A DNA stretch of 64,000 nt from positions 22,325,249-22,389,248 of the forward strand of contig NC_031497.1 of the NCBI RefSeq assembly GCF_000237925.1. Direction: 5' to 3'. Both the position numbers and the translations under genes were made by a program. The DNA is from Schistosoma mansoni (Eukaryota > Platyhelminthes > Trematoda > Strigeidida > Schistosomatidae). This document shows positions 1-10,345 of this stretch, piece by piece; the stretch's first letter is position 1; each line of letters starts with the position of its first letter. The notes beneath the pieces are model-generated. The model made no database searches. It was not told the origin of the DNA and saw only the letters and a list, made by a program, of their open reading frames with translations.

Positions 1-201
1 TTATGAAAAGTTTACAACCTTCTGTTGTACAAATTATAAAAAAGCCCAATCAGAGACATCTTGGTTACTGGCAATATAAAGCCAAAAGAGTGTACATTAT
101 TTAAATGTTGATTCCTGGACTTCTAACTAGCGACCACTGAATATTTATCGTCAGGATCGACCAAGAAGTAAGAAACCGAAACTTGTTGAAATACTTAATG
201 C
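1..201. other. unassigned AT-rich sequence
   Basis: I see no gene or recognised repeat here. The last part may be the body of the retroelement whose 3' end lies just downstream. Confidence 0.3.
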
Positions 202-272
202 TAAGAATTCTATATTGTAACAGAAATGTAATACTGAACAAAATCAATAATAATAATAGTAACAATAATAAT
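202..272 (+). repeat. 3'-end-like fragment of an unidentified retroelement
   Basis: A short block with a TATATTGTA core runs into an (AAT)n-type tail. A related block, about 80% alike by eye, sits inside an RTE fossil at 48510-48571. A shared end followed by a short-unit tail is typical of the 3' terminus of a non-LTR retrotransposon. The family is not identified. Confidence 0.35.
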
Positions 273-1389
273 GCAAGTATATTTTTATTTATGCAGAATG
301 TGTTTAAATTAAGGTCTCTTATCAGTGTAGTTTTCTCAGTATAATTCGTGGAATTTGAAATGCTAAAAGAAAGGCACTGTAGCTGTAAATAAATCCCCAG
401 AATCAATAGCTCTGTAAGTGTGCGACATTGGATGCTGACCACATTAGTTTTAGTGGACTCATTTAGCTGAAGGCGCTCGGTCATACATCCGTACTAGATG
501 ACGTTTCAAAACGGCATGCGAAACATCTCCTACGATCATTAGCCAGATTAGATCAGCCACTTCTCGATATATTGATAACCCATCAAATATATCTTCCAAC
601 GTCTTCGCTTCTGACTTTTGATTTTACTGGGTGGGCGCGATTCGATTATAGAAGGTGTTACTGGTAAAGTGTTGTCAAACTAAACTACCGGTGGTATGTT
701 CAGCACATTTATTCAAAGATTAACTAGCTGTTAATCAATTAGTGATTTCATCATAATAAAATTACTTGTGACTGAAATTTTATATCTTCAAGAAATAAAG
801 GTAGATTTGATTGTAAAGAACATTTTTAACACTTTCATCTACATGGTAAATATCCTATATGAAAATCTAAGTCAATCTGAAATCTGCGGTTTCTTTCATG
901 AGACGACAAGGAATTAATTTGTAGGTGCTTTTAGAAAGCCGGATATTTATTGATATTAATATAGGTGGTTTTTCTTAAGTTACTCTCCATCCACAACATA
1001 TTATCACCCAATTTAATATTCATTGTTGATTATGATCCATTGATTTTCAAATCATAACGTGAATGTAATCTAAAAATTTAGTACCCTTTGATTACTAATT
1101 GATGTTATTAGTTAGTTCTTGAAGACTTTCGTAAACATGGTTTAAAAATAGTTCAGAAAATGGATGCGGTTTCATTTTTTAGTTGATCTGCTCATACCTA
1201 ATATTTGTAGTGCGGATTTACTTACTAGCTAACCATTTATATTCTTCGTTCTTTTTCGATAAACCTTACATTTCCTAGTTTTTACTATCTTTGGAATTTC
1301 TCGAAAAGGTATGGTTAGATGTTTAGTTTCACAATATTGTATTTCTGTACTTCCACAATTGAAGTGAATACTTCGAAATTGTCTTCAGT
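273..1389. other. unassigned AT-rich sequence
   Basis: No open frame longer than noise, no recognised repeat and no RNA gene seen. It ends at the assembly gap. Confidence 0.4.
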
Positions 1390-1589
1390 NNNNNNNNNNN
1401 NNNNNNNNNNNNNNNNNNNNNNNNNNNNNNNNNNNNNNNNNNNNNNNNNNNNNNNNNNNNNNNNNNNNNNNNNNNNNNNNNNNNNNNNNNNNNNNNNNNN
1501 NNNNNNNNNNNNNNNNNNNNNNNNNNNNNNNNNNNNNNNNNNNNNNNNNNNNNNNNNNNNNNNNNNNNNNNNNNNNNNNNNNNNNNNNN
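1390..1589. other. assembly gap (200 N)
   Basis: A run of exactly 200 N, probably a fixed-size placeholder, so true spacing is unknown. Predicted frames crossing it are meaningless. Confidence 0.99.
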
Positions 1590-1609
1590 GATCTTCGCCT
1601 CGATTTTGT

Positions 1610-1681
1610 TAGGACTGCATCGGGTACATCTCTATTTGGCTGTATGTGCAATACTGTGTGTATTGCCTCAATATACCTTAG
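1610..1681 (-). repeat. Family A (Sm-alpha-like) tail fragment
   Basis: This matches the reverse of the family A tail seen complete at 5281-5400 and 63750-63890, including the stretch around TGCATACTGTGTGTATTGCC and the following CTCAATATACCTTA. The tRNA-like and hammerhead parts are absent. The gap lies immediately to the left. Confidence 0.6.
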
Positions 1682-1696
1682 GTCCATTCATGGATT

Positions 1697-1954
1697 GAGA
1701 GACTCCTTAGCAGTGCGCATCCACGGTCCCGCCTCGCGAGATTAGAACCCAGGACCTACCAGTCTCGCGCCAGAGCACTTAACCGATAGACCACTGATCC
1801 GGCATCCGACGGTGTTAATATCTAACTTCAACCAATCCACGAAATTGAGCAACCATCCACCAATATCTTCAGTAAGTTGATATCTCCCAACAGACCTGGT
1901 TGAACTCCACTGGTCACTGCTTCTCACTAGAACTCTAGAAAATACCTCATGGAT
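1697..1954 (-). mobile_element. Family B hammerhead SINE, inverted half
   Basis: Minus-strand copy of family B. From right to left it carries the head (CTCATGGATG side), the spacer, the tRNA-like region with a B box matching GGTTCGAATC in reverse, and the 5' half of the hammerhead (TAAGGAG in place of TGAGGAG). It meets a plus-strand partial copy head to head at about 1954. Confidence 0.75.
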
Positions 1955-2067
1955 GCCGGCTCAGTGATCTATCGGTTAAGTGCTCGCGCGCGCGACTTGT
2001 AGGTTCTAGGTTCGAATCTCGTGAGGCGGGATCGTGGATGCGTACTGCTGATCTCAACCATATAAAA
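1952..2067 (+). mobile_element. Family B SINE, direct half lacking its hammerhead
   Basis: The plus-strand tRNA-like part (A box around TGATCTATCGGTTAAG, B box GGTTCGAATCTC) runs to ACTGCTGA and then jumps straight to the family end TCTCAACCATAT. The rest of the ribozyme and the following 40 bp are missing. The deletion joins two TGA sites. Confidence 0.7.
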
Positions 2068-4454
2068 CTTAAATGGATAAATTTAACATAATTATGAAAT
2101 AAATGTAAATTTAAACTACTATTAATTATCTAATGTTGAAACTTTTTCTAAGCCAACGCTAGTCTCAAACGTTTACTCAGCATTGTTACTTACGATCATT
2201 TTTAATATAGTTTTTATGATTAAAAACGATGTGGTCTATGTCCTGCTAGTCAATTAGAAAGTGAACTACAATGAAACCATAGTTCATGGACGATCTTTGA
2301 GCGACGCTAAAGTGACCTTGAGAATGTCCACCTAACAACAAGGACCAAATAAGGGTTATAAACTACTGTGACGAATTAGAATTATGATTTACCGTTGATA
2401 GCTAAGGTTACGAATTCAATTTAGGGTTTTCATCAAGAACTGCCATTAACTATAATGCCGAAACTTCATTTAGCCAAATGAATGAATGAATTTCTCTCCA
2501 AAATCCGAGACCTGTTATCTTATACGTCATTGGTTCGTCCATAAATTATAGTCTCACCGAAATTACTTTTAATTTAATAACTCTCAAATACACTTATATT
2601 CATCCTAATTCTTTTCAGAAAATTATTTTATTTCCCAACATATTTTGTCGAAGGTTTTCATCTATTGTCATTTTTGGTGTTTTACAAAGGTAAATGAAAA
2701 AAGTAAAACAGAACTGAATCTACTCAATATCGTAATTCAAATTATAACCTTCAATGCAGACTATTGAATTGTTTAAAGATCACGTTGTTTCATTAAAGCT
2801 TTAAGTAATTATGACCAAACCAAAAAGTGATGTTGAGGTTTTACAATAAATAATTTAGCAATTAATTATGATGCTAGGGTTTGATAAAGTATTTTTCATG
2901 AGTCTCTACTTTACCTTGAATTATCAAATAGACTTTTTGTTTAATGTATTCTGGGATGATTGGTATTGAGCAGTAGATTTAAGTTCATGTCATCAGCCTA
3001 CGTTTGTTCGACATTACGAACTGACCCATAGAATTCATTTGTAGTTCAGTAGTTGAGTTCAATGCGTGAATGAAAGGCACACAACATGTTTCATTTCACC
3101 ATACAAGCTCGGATCATTTTTATCTAGAACTAAGTCGGAAAACTGTTACTCAGCCATCGTTATGAGAGATAGTAAAATAAATAACCAATAAATAATTTAT
3201 TCTATCTTATAAAGCAGGAGATACATGAAAACAAAGTTTTAAGTGAACAGCTCAATAATCAAGCTTGTTTCTCACTGAAGTAAAATCGGAAAGTAATTGC
3301 CTTTCATATTTGATTATCACGCATGAATATTTTATTTAGATATTCAAATTGATACAATGAAGTAAGTTATGAATTAATGATGTAATAACCTTTTTTTCAC
3401 ATGAGTTTTATCACAAACTAATTCATAGATGATGAGTTAAAAAAGTATCACTCTTATGCGTTATATTAAATGCTCATACAGATGACTCTTGAAGGTTTAC
3501 GTCAGGAGAAAGTCAAATGGAATCAAGAATTATTCTTTTTCAACTAGTCTTTCGTCATTTGTTTACAATAATATATAAATTTCACAGTCATGATAACGAT
3601 AGTACCTGCCAAATGCTTTACAACGACATATACCATTAAGGAGATATATTCTGTGCAAAATTCCATCCTATTAGTATTCTTTTTTTCCAGCTGAAATTAG
3701 CTCCTGAATGGTTGTGTGACTGAGACTGGGATACAGGTTAACTGTGTTTAAAAGAATCAAATGATCAAGATTGCATCATTTTACAGACATCAGATACGAT
3801 TATTTGGATAACACCACTAAACATGGAACGATGACAAAGGATTCCGTGTGTAATATCATGTTTGTATTGTATTATGTGGGCTCAAGTAAAACCTATAGAC
3901 TTCTATGAACTTCTTGGTCTTCACAGATTTCAGAATATTAAAAAATGTTATGATATTTTCCGCAAATGATAAATGTATCATCTGGTGTCACAAGTTAGAT
4001 CTGATGAAGAGTCTGTGGTAGGATGGACATTAATTTCCCTTCGGTTTACAATGGTTATTTAACTTACATCAGCTTGTGGTGAAATGTATCCTTCAAGTCT
4101 AGTGTTTAGCTTAGTTCTTTAATTTGGCATTCTTAGTGCAAATGCTTGATTTTATTAGGTGAAAGTAATTACTGGTAACAAACATTAAATTACAAGGACG
4201 AAGTTCTTGATTATTTCGGTTGTAAAGTAGACTTATGGTGTTGAGAAAACAACATGCATTTCAGTTAATCACACCAAAGCTTAGTAAGTTAGTTTAGATT
4301 TAGTATAAATTCCCTTGTTTAATTCTTATTTCTCTTTGCCTTTCATTAGTGGTTATGATTAACTTTTGTTTGAACCGAAAAAAACTGAAAAAGGAAAAAA
4401 AGAGAACAAGATGGTATATGGCTGTTGTGTTTTTTAAAAAGTAAATCTAAATTG
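2068..4454. other. unassigned AT-rich sequence
   Basis: Nothing recognisable in 2.4 kb: no long frame, tRNA-like box or known repeat. It could be intronic or very old repeat. Confidence 0.4.
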
Positions 4455-4477
4455 CATTTAAATATCTATTTATGGTA

Positions 4478-4617
4478 ACTCCGCCTGTAGCTCCTCCTGG
4501 GACTACTGCCGGTCCCAAGCCCGAATAAAAGAGGAGGGTTGGGCATGCGGTTAGCGACCTCATCGCGTAGAAAACCAACTCGCTAAAAAAACGCTAACCA
4601 GGAAAAATTATTCAAAC
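4478..4617 (+). mobile_element. RTE LINE 5'-leader-only copy
   Basis: These 140 bp match the GC-rich leader of the RTE element at 30421-33619 (its 5' end is near 33619) from ACTCCGCCTGTAGCTC to the CAAACC site just before the coding region. No coding or 3' sequence follows. A 23-bp direct repeat with one mismatch flanks it (4455-4477 and 4618-4640), so it inserted as a unit. Normal RTE truncation loses the 5' end, so this is the opposite of what is expected. Confidence 0.8.
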
Positions 4618-5071
4618 CATTTAAGTATCTATTTATGGTATAGTTGATTAAATAAGAATAATTTCATAGTCTCATATCGCATACCTGGTCATCTTAAAAA
4701 TATTTTTTGTGTCTGGTCAACTAATTTATCGTCTTTTTAACTTACTGGATATAAATTTCAGTATTACATTTAATTGTCGATGAGATATGTCTGCTATTGT
4801 ATAAGTGATCTCTTAAACTTTAGAATTAAATTTATTACAAATTCAGATAGAGTAAAAAACAGATAAAATATATCCATTAGAGACAAACTTAGTAAACCTT
4901 ATTTTAAATTTCACATAGGTTTTATAACAAGAATGTCGTGCTGAAATATATGTCGGTTTGTCTGCGAATGTATATGATAAGGAGATAACAACCGGTGATA
5001 TGAAGTGAAGACAAATCATACTAATGTCCTGAATACATCTTAGGGATAAGTTTCAACATATCCCAAACTCA

Positions 5072-5406
5072 AATGGATAGTGGCTAGTAGTGGAATCCAG
5101 GACGCGCGTTTCGTCCTATTTGGGACTCGTCAGCTGGATGTACCTGCATCTCAGAGTTGATGTTCACTCTGGGACTCGAACCCAGTACCTTTCGCTTCAA
5201 ATGCAATCGCGTTATCGACTCGGCCACTGAGTCCTGATAGCCACTTGCTTGTGCAATGGTGTGGCCACCCCATGTTTACCATGCTTGTGAATTAAGGCTA
5301 TATCGAGGCAATACGCACAGTATGCACATATGCCAATTAGAGACTGACCAGTTGCAGTCCTAAAACATCAATGGTTAGATTCAAGCAAAACAATACTAAG
5401 CGAATT
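5072..5406 (-). mobile_element. Family A (Sm-alpha-like) hammerhead SINE, full length
   Basis: The tRNA-like and hammerhead part is on the minus strand (5073-5260): A box TGGCCGAGTCGATAAC, B box GGTTCGAGTCCC, then a complete hammerhead. It is joined to the family tail in plus orientation (5281-5400). In direct copies such as 63556-63893 both parts share one strand, so this copy is internally inverted. A perfect 13-bp duplication, TATCCCAAACTCA, bounds the whole (5059-5071 and 5407-5419). The length of 335 bp agrees with the roughly 330 bp I recall for Sm-alpha. Confidence 0.88.
5095..5139 (-). ncRNA. Hammerhead ribozyme, intact core (family A)
   Basis: Read on the minus strand: stem I AUCCAG/CUGGAU, core CUGACGA, stem II GUCC/GGAC, GAAA, a short stem III (ACGCGCGU) and cleavage site GUC. 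All conserved residues are present. This type self-cleaves 3' of the GUC. Confidence 0.88.
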
Positions 5407-5419
5407 TATCCCAAACTCA

Positions 5420-6503
5420 GACTGTCTAAGTTAGATTATTGTGAACATTCAGTAAAAAATATAGTGTATACCACGATGTATTGTTTTCCGAACTGATTGT
5501 GAAACCAAATATTTATGTTGGATAATTTGATCAACATCATAAATTATATCAATATCGAGCTATGCATTCATTATATTTGTAGGCTAAAACCTTTATGTCA
5601 ACGAGTAATGTATTCACTATTGTATTTCCATCTTCCTGTATCAAGTAACGTATACACTTTTCAATTAGTATGGTTTTAGTCATTACTCAAAAATATTGAA
5701 TAAAGCCTCAACTGGTGCAAAAGTTAACTGAAATATACAAATATGTACATAACGACAGACAAAGAGATGTGTTATGGAATAAAGTGACTTATTAGGTTAA
5801 ACACTGTATTTTCTTACAGTAAGTTACTTATTAGAAGACCATCAAATGCATTCGAGTTAATGCTCTGGGTAATATCGTTGGACTAGACACAGTTACTAAA
5901 TGAATAAGGTTATTCACATTACATGAAACAAAATAGAATATATTAAACTTACAAGTATTATCATTAATAAAAGAAATGGATTAATGTTTAATTTAAAAAT
6001 GTATTCTGACAGTAGTTGTATTTTTCATTTAGTCAAAGTACATATGAACATTACAAAGAAAAATGTTCAATTGGGCACTATGATAATTGCTTTGCTGATA
6101 TGTTTTTGGTGTCAAAACAAAGAAATAACAAATTAATAGTAACAAAAGTAGGAGTACCACGTACATGTTCAATGATGATTGTGTCACATTCCAAATTTGG
6201 TATAATATATTGTAAAATATTTAAGGTCGAGTAGTCATTGTTTCATTAGTTTAGTCGTTTTAACCAAGTTTGATTATTCACATACAACACTATGGACATT
6301 AGTTTAATTATTATCGCAGCATAGTTTGTTGTCATTCTTATCTTCGATGTATATCGTAGTTTTCAATTTATATTTGACAATTTTTAACTACGAATTAAAA
6401 TCTATACAAGTATCTAATAATACGTATAGTCAGTCCATTGTATAAATAAATATATTTTCACTGAAATCATAAACCCAACAGTGTTGGACAACTCTTGAAA
6501 ACC
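5420..6503. other. unassigned AT-rich sequence
   Basis: A 72-codon open frame lies at 6016-6234, with no recognisable motif and no splice or promoter context I trust. I treat it as chance. No repeat recognised. Confidence 0.35.
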
Positions 6504-6660
6504 TGGAAGCACTGGAAGGCCATTTCGTCCTAGTATGGAACTCCTCAGCAGTACGCATCCATGATCCCACACGCGGGATTCAAACCCAGGACATTCGCTC
6601 TCCAGTGCTTCCAAGTTTTCACTGATGGTCCGACATTGACCGCTTCATGAGTATATCAAA
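6504..6660 (-). mobile_element. Family B SINE, fold-back fragment
   Basis: The minus-strand 3' half (hammerhead plus B-box side, 6504-6600) is followed by a plus-strand copy of the family 3' end (6599-6660). The two 3' ends (GGAAGCACTGG and TCCAGTGCTTCC) form an inverted repeat, so a transcript would fold into a hairpin. Confidence 0.7.
6509..6554 (-). ncRNA. Hammerhead ribozyme, near-intact (family B)
   Basis: CUGAGGA, stem II GUUC/GGAC and GAAA are intact. Stem I is GUACUG/CAGUGC with one wobble. The cleavage triplet is UUC and stem III is weakened by a U-U mismatch. Activity is doubtful. Confidence 0.6.
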
Positions 6661-7049
6661 CTCCTCAATCTCTACAACTGAAAATATATTATTTGGCAAA
6701 AAAATTAATTTTAGGTACTTTGTAAAATGTAACGCTACCATATTATTACACTAAAATTTGACATGAAATAAAATATATTGCAATCATGAAACAAAAGCAT
6801 ATCAAATGTTAATTGTTTTGGTAACAACGTTTTTATAGGTTTTATATAAATTACTTATTACAGAAAAATAAATTAGCTTATGATAAGATAAAATTAACTT
6901 CAGAAACTATATGCACATGTATGCATGGTCAGTTTAACGAATATTTTCCATAAAATCAAATGAAATCCAAATAGTTAATCGGCAGTCATTTATGTATGAT
7001 ATATGGATGAAGGTAGCAATAAAAGAGATATACAGAGTAAATGATTGTA

Positions 7050-7094
<45 letters not shown>

Positions 7095-7426
7095 ATTGGT
7101 TTTCGAATCGACAGTGAACACAAGTAATATCACTACAGAGTCAGCGAATGTTTGATGAATACATGAGTAAATAGAATTTTTGAGACAATCTGCTCTATAA
7201 GTACATTTTCCAAAAAAGAGTGACTAAAATTCAGTCCTTACCGTGAACAACAGGAAGGGTTAAACACTCAAAAATTAATAATAGAACTTTTCTTCTTAGT
7301 GATATGTCGTTTTAAGCAGTTCCAACAAGAACTACATATTTCGTAGTCTCTTGAAAGCTTATCGTAGTAATCATGTTTTAAGTGTTGCTTACTGCAAAGA
7401 TGAATATTTGAAGTCATTTTAAGTAA
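6661..7426. other. unassigned sequence with a TA tract
   Basis: Apart from the TA microsatellite at 7050-7088, I recognise nothing. Confidence 0.4.
7050..7088. repeat. (TA)n microsatellite
   Basis: About 19 uninterrupted TA units. Confidence 0.97.
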
Positions 7427-7441
7427 GATAATTATTCAATC

Positions 7442-7673
7442 GAAGCTAGACCACCATGGAAAAGCTGGAAGCACTGGACGGCCGTTTTGTCCTACTGTGG
7501 GACTCCTCAGCAGTGCTCATTCACAACCTCGCCTCACGAGATTCGAACTCAGGACCTACCAGTCTCGCGCCAGAGCACTTAACCGATAGATCACTGAGCC
7601 GGTATCCGATGGTGCTTATATCCAACTCCAACTCAACTATGAAAATACTAAATCTCCACAAAAATCCCCTTCT
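7442..7673 (-). mobile_element. Family B SINE, 5'-inverted copy with target duplication
   Basis: The minus-strand tRNA-like and hammerhead part (7443-7625) is joined to the family 3' tail in plus orientation (7626-7673, ending CCCCTTCTGATAAT). A perfect 15-bp repeat, GATAATTATTCAATC, lies at 7427-7441 and 7674-7688, so the composite arrived in one event. The hammerhead keeps CUGAGGA and stem I GCACUG/CAGUGC but has AAAA for GAAA. Confidence 0.85.
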
Positions 7674-7689
7674 GATAATTATTCAATCA

Positions 7690-9094
7690 ACTGTTTTCTT
7701 CTTGGTACGATTACGTAAGGAAAACCTTTGGTAAATATATAGTTAATTTTACATTTATACAGGTATTTCGAGTCAATAATTTATTCGTACAAAATCAGTG
7801 TTATTCAAGAATATTATCGACAAAAATAGTAACTATACTCATTAAAATAAAAAGTACTTTGAGTGTAAAGTACGAGGAAAGAATAGTTTAAAGAAAAGTT
7901 ATCATTTAGCTATGATCGTGTGCACAGAAATAAAAATGAATTAAGTTTGTTTTAAATGAATACCTAATGGCAAGAACATTTAGGCCCATTTCATTAAATT
8001 GTAATGTCTTTTTTTCGAAAGATTGTAAGAATGATGATACCATTGATTATTTAACGTGGTAAATGCTTACTGTTTAACACTTGTTGACGTTAGTAGTTAT
8101 TGACAGAAAAATTTATTTAAACGCTTTGCAATCATTTAAAAGTATATTCGTCACTTAGAGGCTTAGATTAATTCAACCTTCTGAAATATTATGCTTTTCA
8201 ACCAACTGTAAAGGATATGCTTTAACAAACGAAGTTGAAATTATATTGTCATGGTGATAGGATTTAAAACAGTGATTTCCCGTGACTGAAAGTCTTTTAA
8301 TTAATCTCTTTTATCACATCACACGATATTTTAAATGGCTGGACTCTAAGTTTTATGTGACTATTTCCCACACAATATTTTTCAGTAACAATTCACCTAT
8401 GCATGATGAGTGACTGAAAACAAAGAAAGGTAAACCAGAAATCAAAGGGATTCATTTAAATACAAACATCAAATATATTGATCAAGTCAATATTATTCTG
8501 TTCAGGTATTCTCGATGAATTATATATGTGCGCTTGACACTGAGTCACTATGTAAAGTGTAGTTCTAAAAGATTTTTTGTGTTGTTAAATAAAGGATTTG
8601 AAATAACGTAGACTCATAACTTAGATGACTTATTAGTTTTTCTTTCTGTAACCGGAGTAAGGAAACGAACACTACCAAAAAAATACTTGCGTTTTGAATG
8701 GATGTCTTAAAAATATCGACAAAAGACGTACGAGTAGCCAGACCTACTACTGATGAGATATTAACGTTGCCATAGAATGACACAAGAAGCAACTTGGGTA
8801 TTTACACTGCTTATGGGATCAAGTAACGTTTTACGGTTTATATCGCATGAAGAAGGCCTATAGAGAGCTATGTGGTGTGAAGATGACTTTCTGCCCATCT
8901 TAATGAATGTAACTATAGGTCATTCTCTCGAATTTTAAGGGATGCGATACATTATAGATGGACACGCATAGTAGAATAAGATTAGCATAAAATCCGAAAA
9001 TGATTGTCATCAATAATGAAAATATAGATTAATGTTTATTAAGCAATATACGAAAAAATAAAGTGATCCATTGTATCATTGAACAAAACAATAA
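7690..9094. other. unassigned AT-rich sequence
   Basis: A 75-codon frame on the minus strand at 8565-8792 shows no motif. No repeat recognised. Confidence 0.35.
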
Positions 9095-9362
9095 TAATAG
9101 AGAGAATATAGCAAAGAAAATTTTCTTTTCGACAAAATCATTTACTCAATCTATATATTCGTATTTATAGTTGTTCGGCAAATATATGTCTATAGAAAGA
9201 TAGAAAAGATTGCGTCATAAAGTGACTCGAGACTCCAAATATCAAATGACATTGTATAATAATCAGTGGGTAAGGGAAAATAATTTACGAGTCAGAATTA
9301 TGGATGATAATTGTCCACTTGATTGAAATGAAAAAAAACAAAGGTCATAATAACAATTGAGT
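9095..9362 (-). mobile_element. Divergent copy of the 72-bp-TIR MITE
   Basis: In reverse orientation it follows the element at 23784-24145: an AGCAAAGAAAATTTTC-type end, then matching blocks AAAGATTGC-TCATAAA, GGGTAAGG-AAAATAATTTA and GTCCA-TTGA-A. The other terminal repeat is not recognisable. Heavy divergence suggests an older insertion. Confidence 0.6.
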
Positions 9363-9594
9363 AATCATCATGAAAACTTGCCAAAAATAATAACTGATTA
9401 TGGAACGGAAAATATCCTAGGTAAACACTCAATAGTTCGAATTCAACGAGTGGATCTTTGTATCCTATTTGGGTAAGTTTTGTACTTTTATATTAATACC
9501 ATTTATATATTCACTATGGGAAAGTGTTTCACTTTATAGAGATATAACCTGTACTACGCGTCTTAATTACAGGTTCCTTATATTAATTTATATC

Positions 9595-10345
9595 AAGGTA
9601 ACTTTCAGTTGGTAAAGGACAGGAGGCTAAGTGGGCTGTGTTAGTCCAGGCGATCGTGGTCTCCTAGTTAGTCCAAATTTCTCTTGAAAGCGTCGATATA
9701 TGGAGCTTCAATCACGTGTTAGTATAATGAATTCCACCCGTTAATGGTTCAATAAGAAAGTCGGTAGTCAGCTAACAAATCGTTTTCTCTTGGCTTGTAA
9801 ACATTTTTGAGTGTCCTCGTAACTTTTGTGTTTTGGAAGACAAGAAAAGTGAGGACATATCAGATGCGAATTTATCACTGAGTAATTTAAGAACTTTGAT
9901 CAAGTTACTTCCAGTTCTTCTATATGGCAAGAGAAATAGATCTAGTTTAATCAATCGAGCATATACAAGAGCTTTGCTGTTCTATGAATCAGCTTAGTTG
10001 TGGTTCTCTAGACCTCTTCTAACAACTTACTACCTCCTATTAGTAAGGAGCTAGCTGCTTGCATGCAGTACCCTAGTTAAGGATGAAGGAATACTGTACC
10101 GAAATTCAAAAGGTTTCTGACATAGACATGGCTATAGGCTCTACTTACTGACCATATGGTTCTAAAACCTTTGGCAACTATTGGACTGCAGTGTGCAGTA
10201 GTTTTAAGTCTTGGCCAACGATGGCTCCTAGGTCATTGTGTGTTTGGACATCATGTAGCTCAATGTTATTCACCGTGTATGTATTTGTACCTTGATGATC
10301 AATATGCATCATAATGCACTTGGAAGAATTTATTGGGAGTTGTTG
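9595..10345 (-). pseudogene. CR1-type LINE, reverse transcriptase C-terminus and 3' end
   Basis: Translation of the minus strand gives, in order and with interruptions, blocks typical of the end of CR1-type ORF2: a DLGAIVGQDLK block, FRTIWSVSRAYS, a PYRRTGSNLIKVLKLL block, KLRGHSKMF, a W-N block and EAPYIDAFKRNLD, then a stop and a short 3' region. Only 9772-9954 stays open for long. It is 5' truncated with many stops and frameshifts. The upstream polymerase domain is absent. It is an inactive LINE fragment and not a host gene. Confidence 0.75.

Noticed and set aside
101-484. 127-codon minus-strand frame with a leucine-rich stretch
   Set aside because: The leucines come from the antisense of an AAT-type tail of a retroelement end; no supporting motif.
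1319-1687. Frames across the N run
   Set aside because: They consist mostly of unknown residues from the assembly gap.
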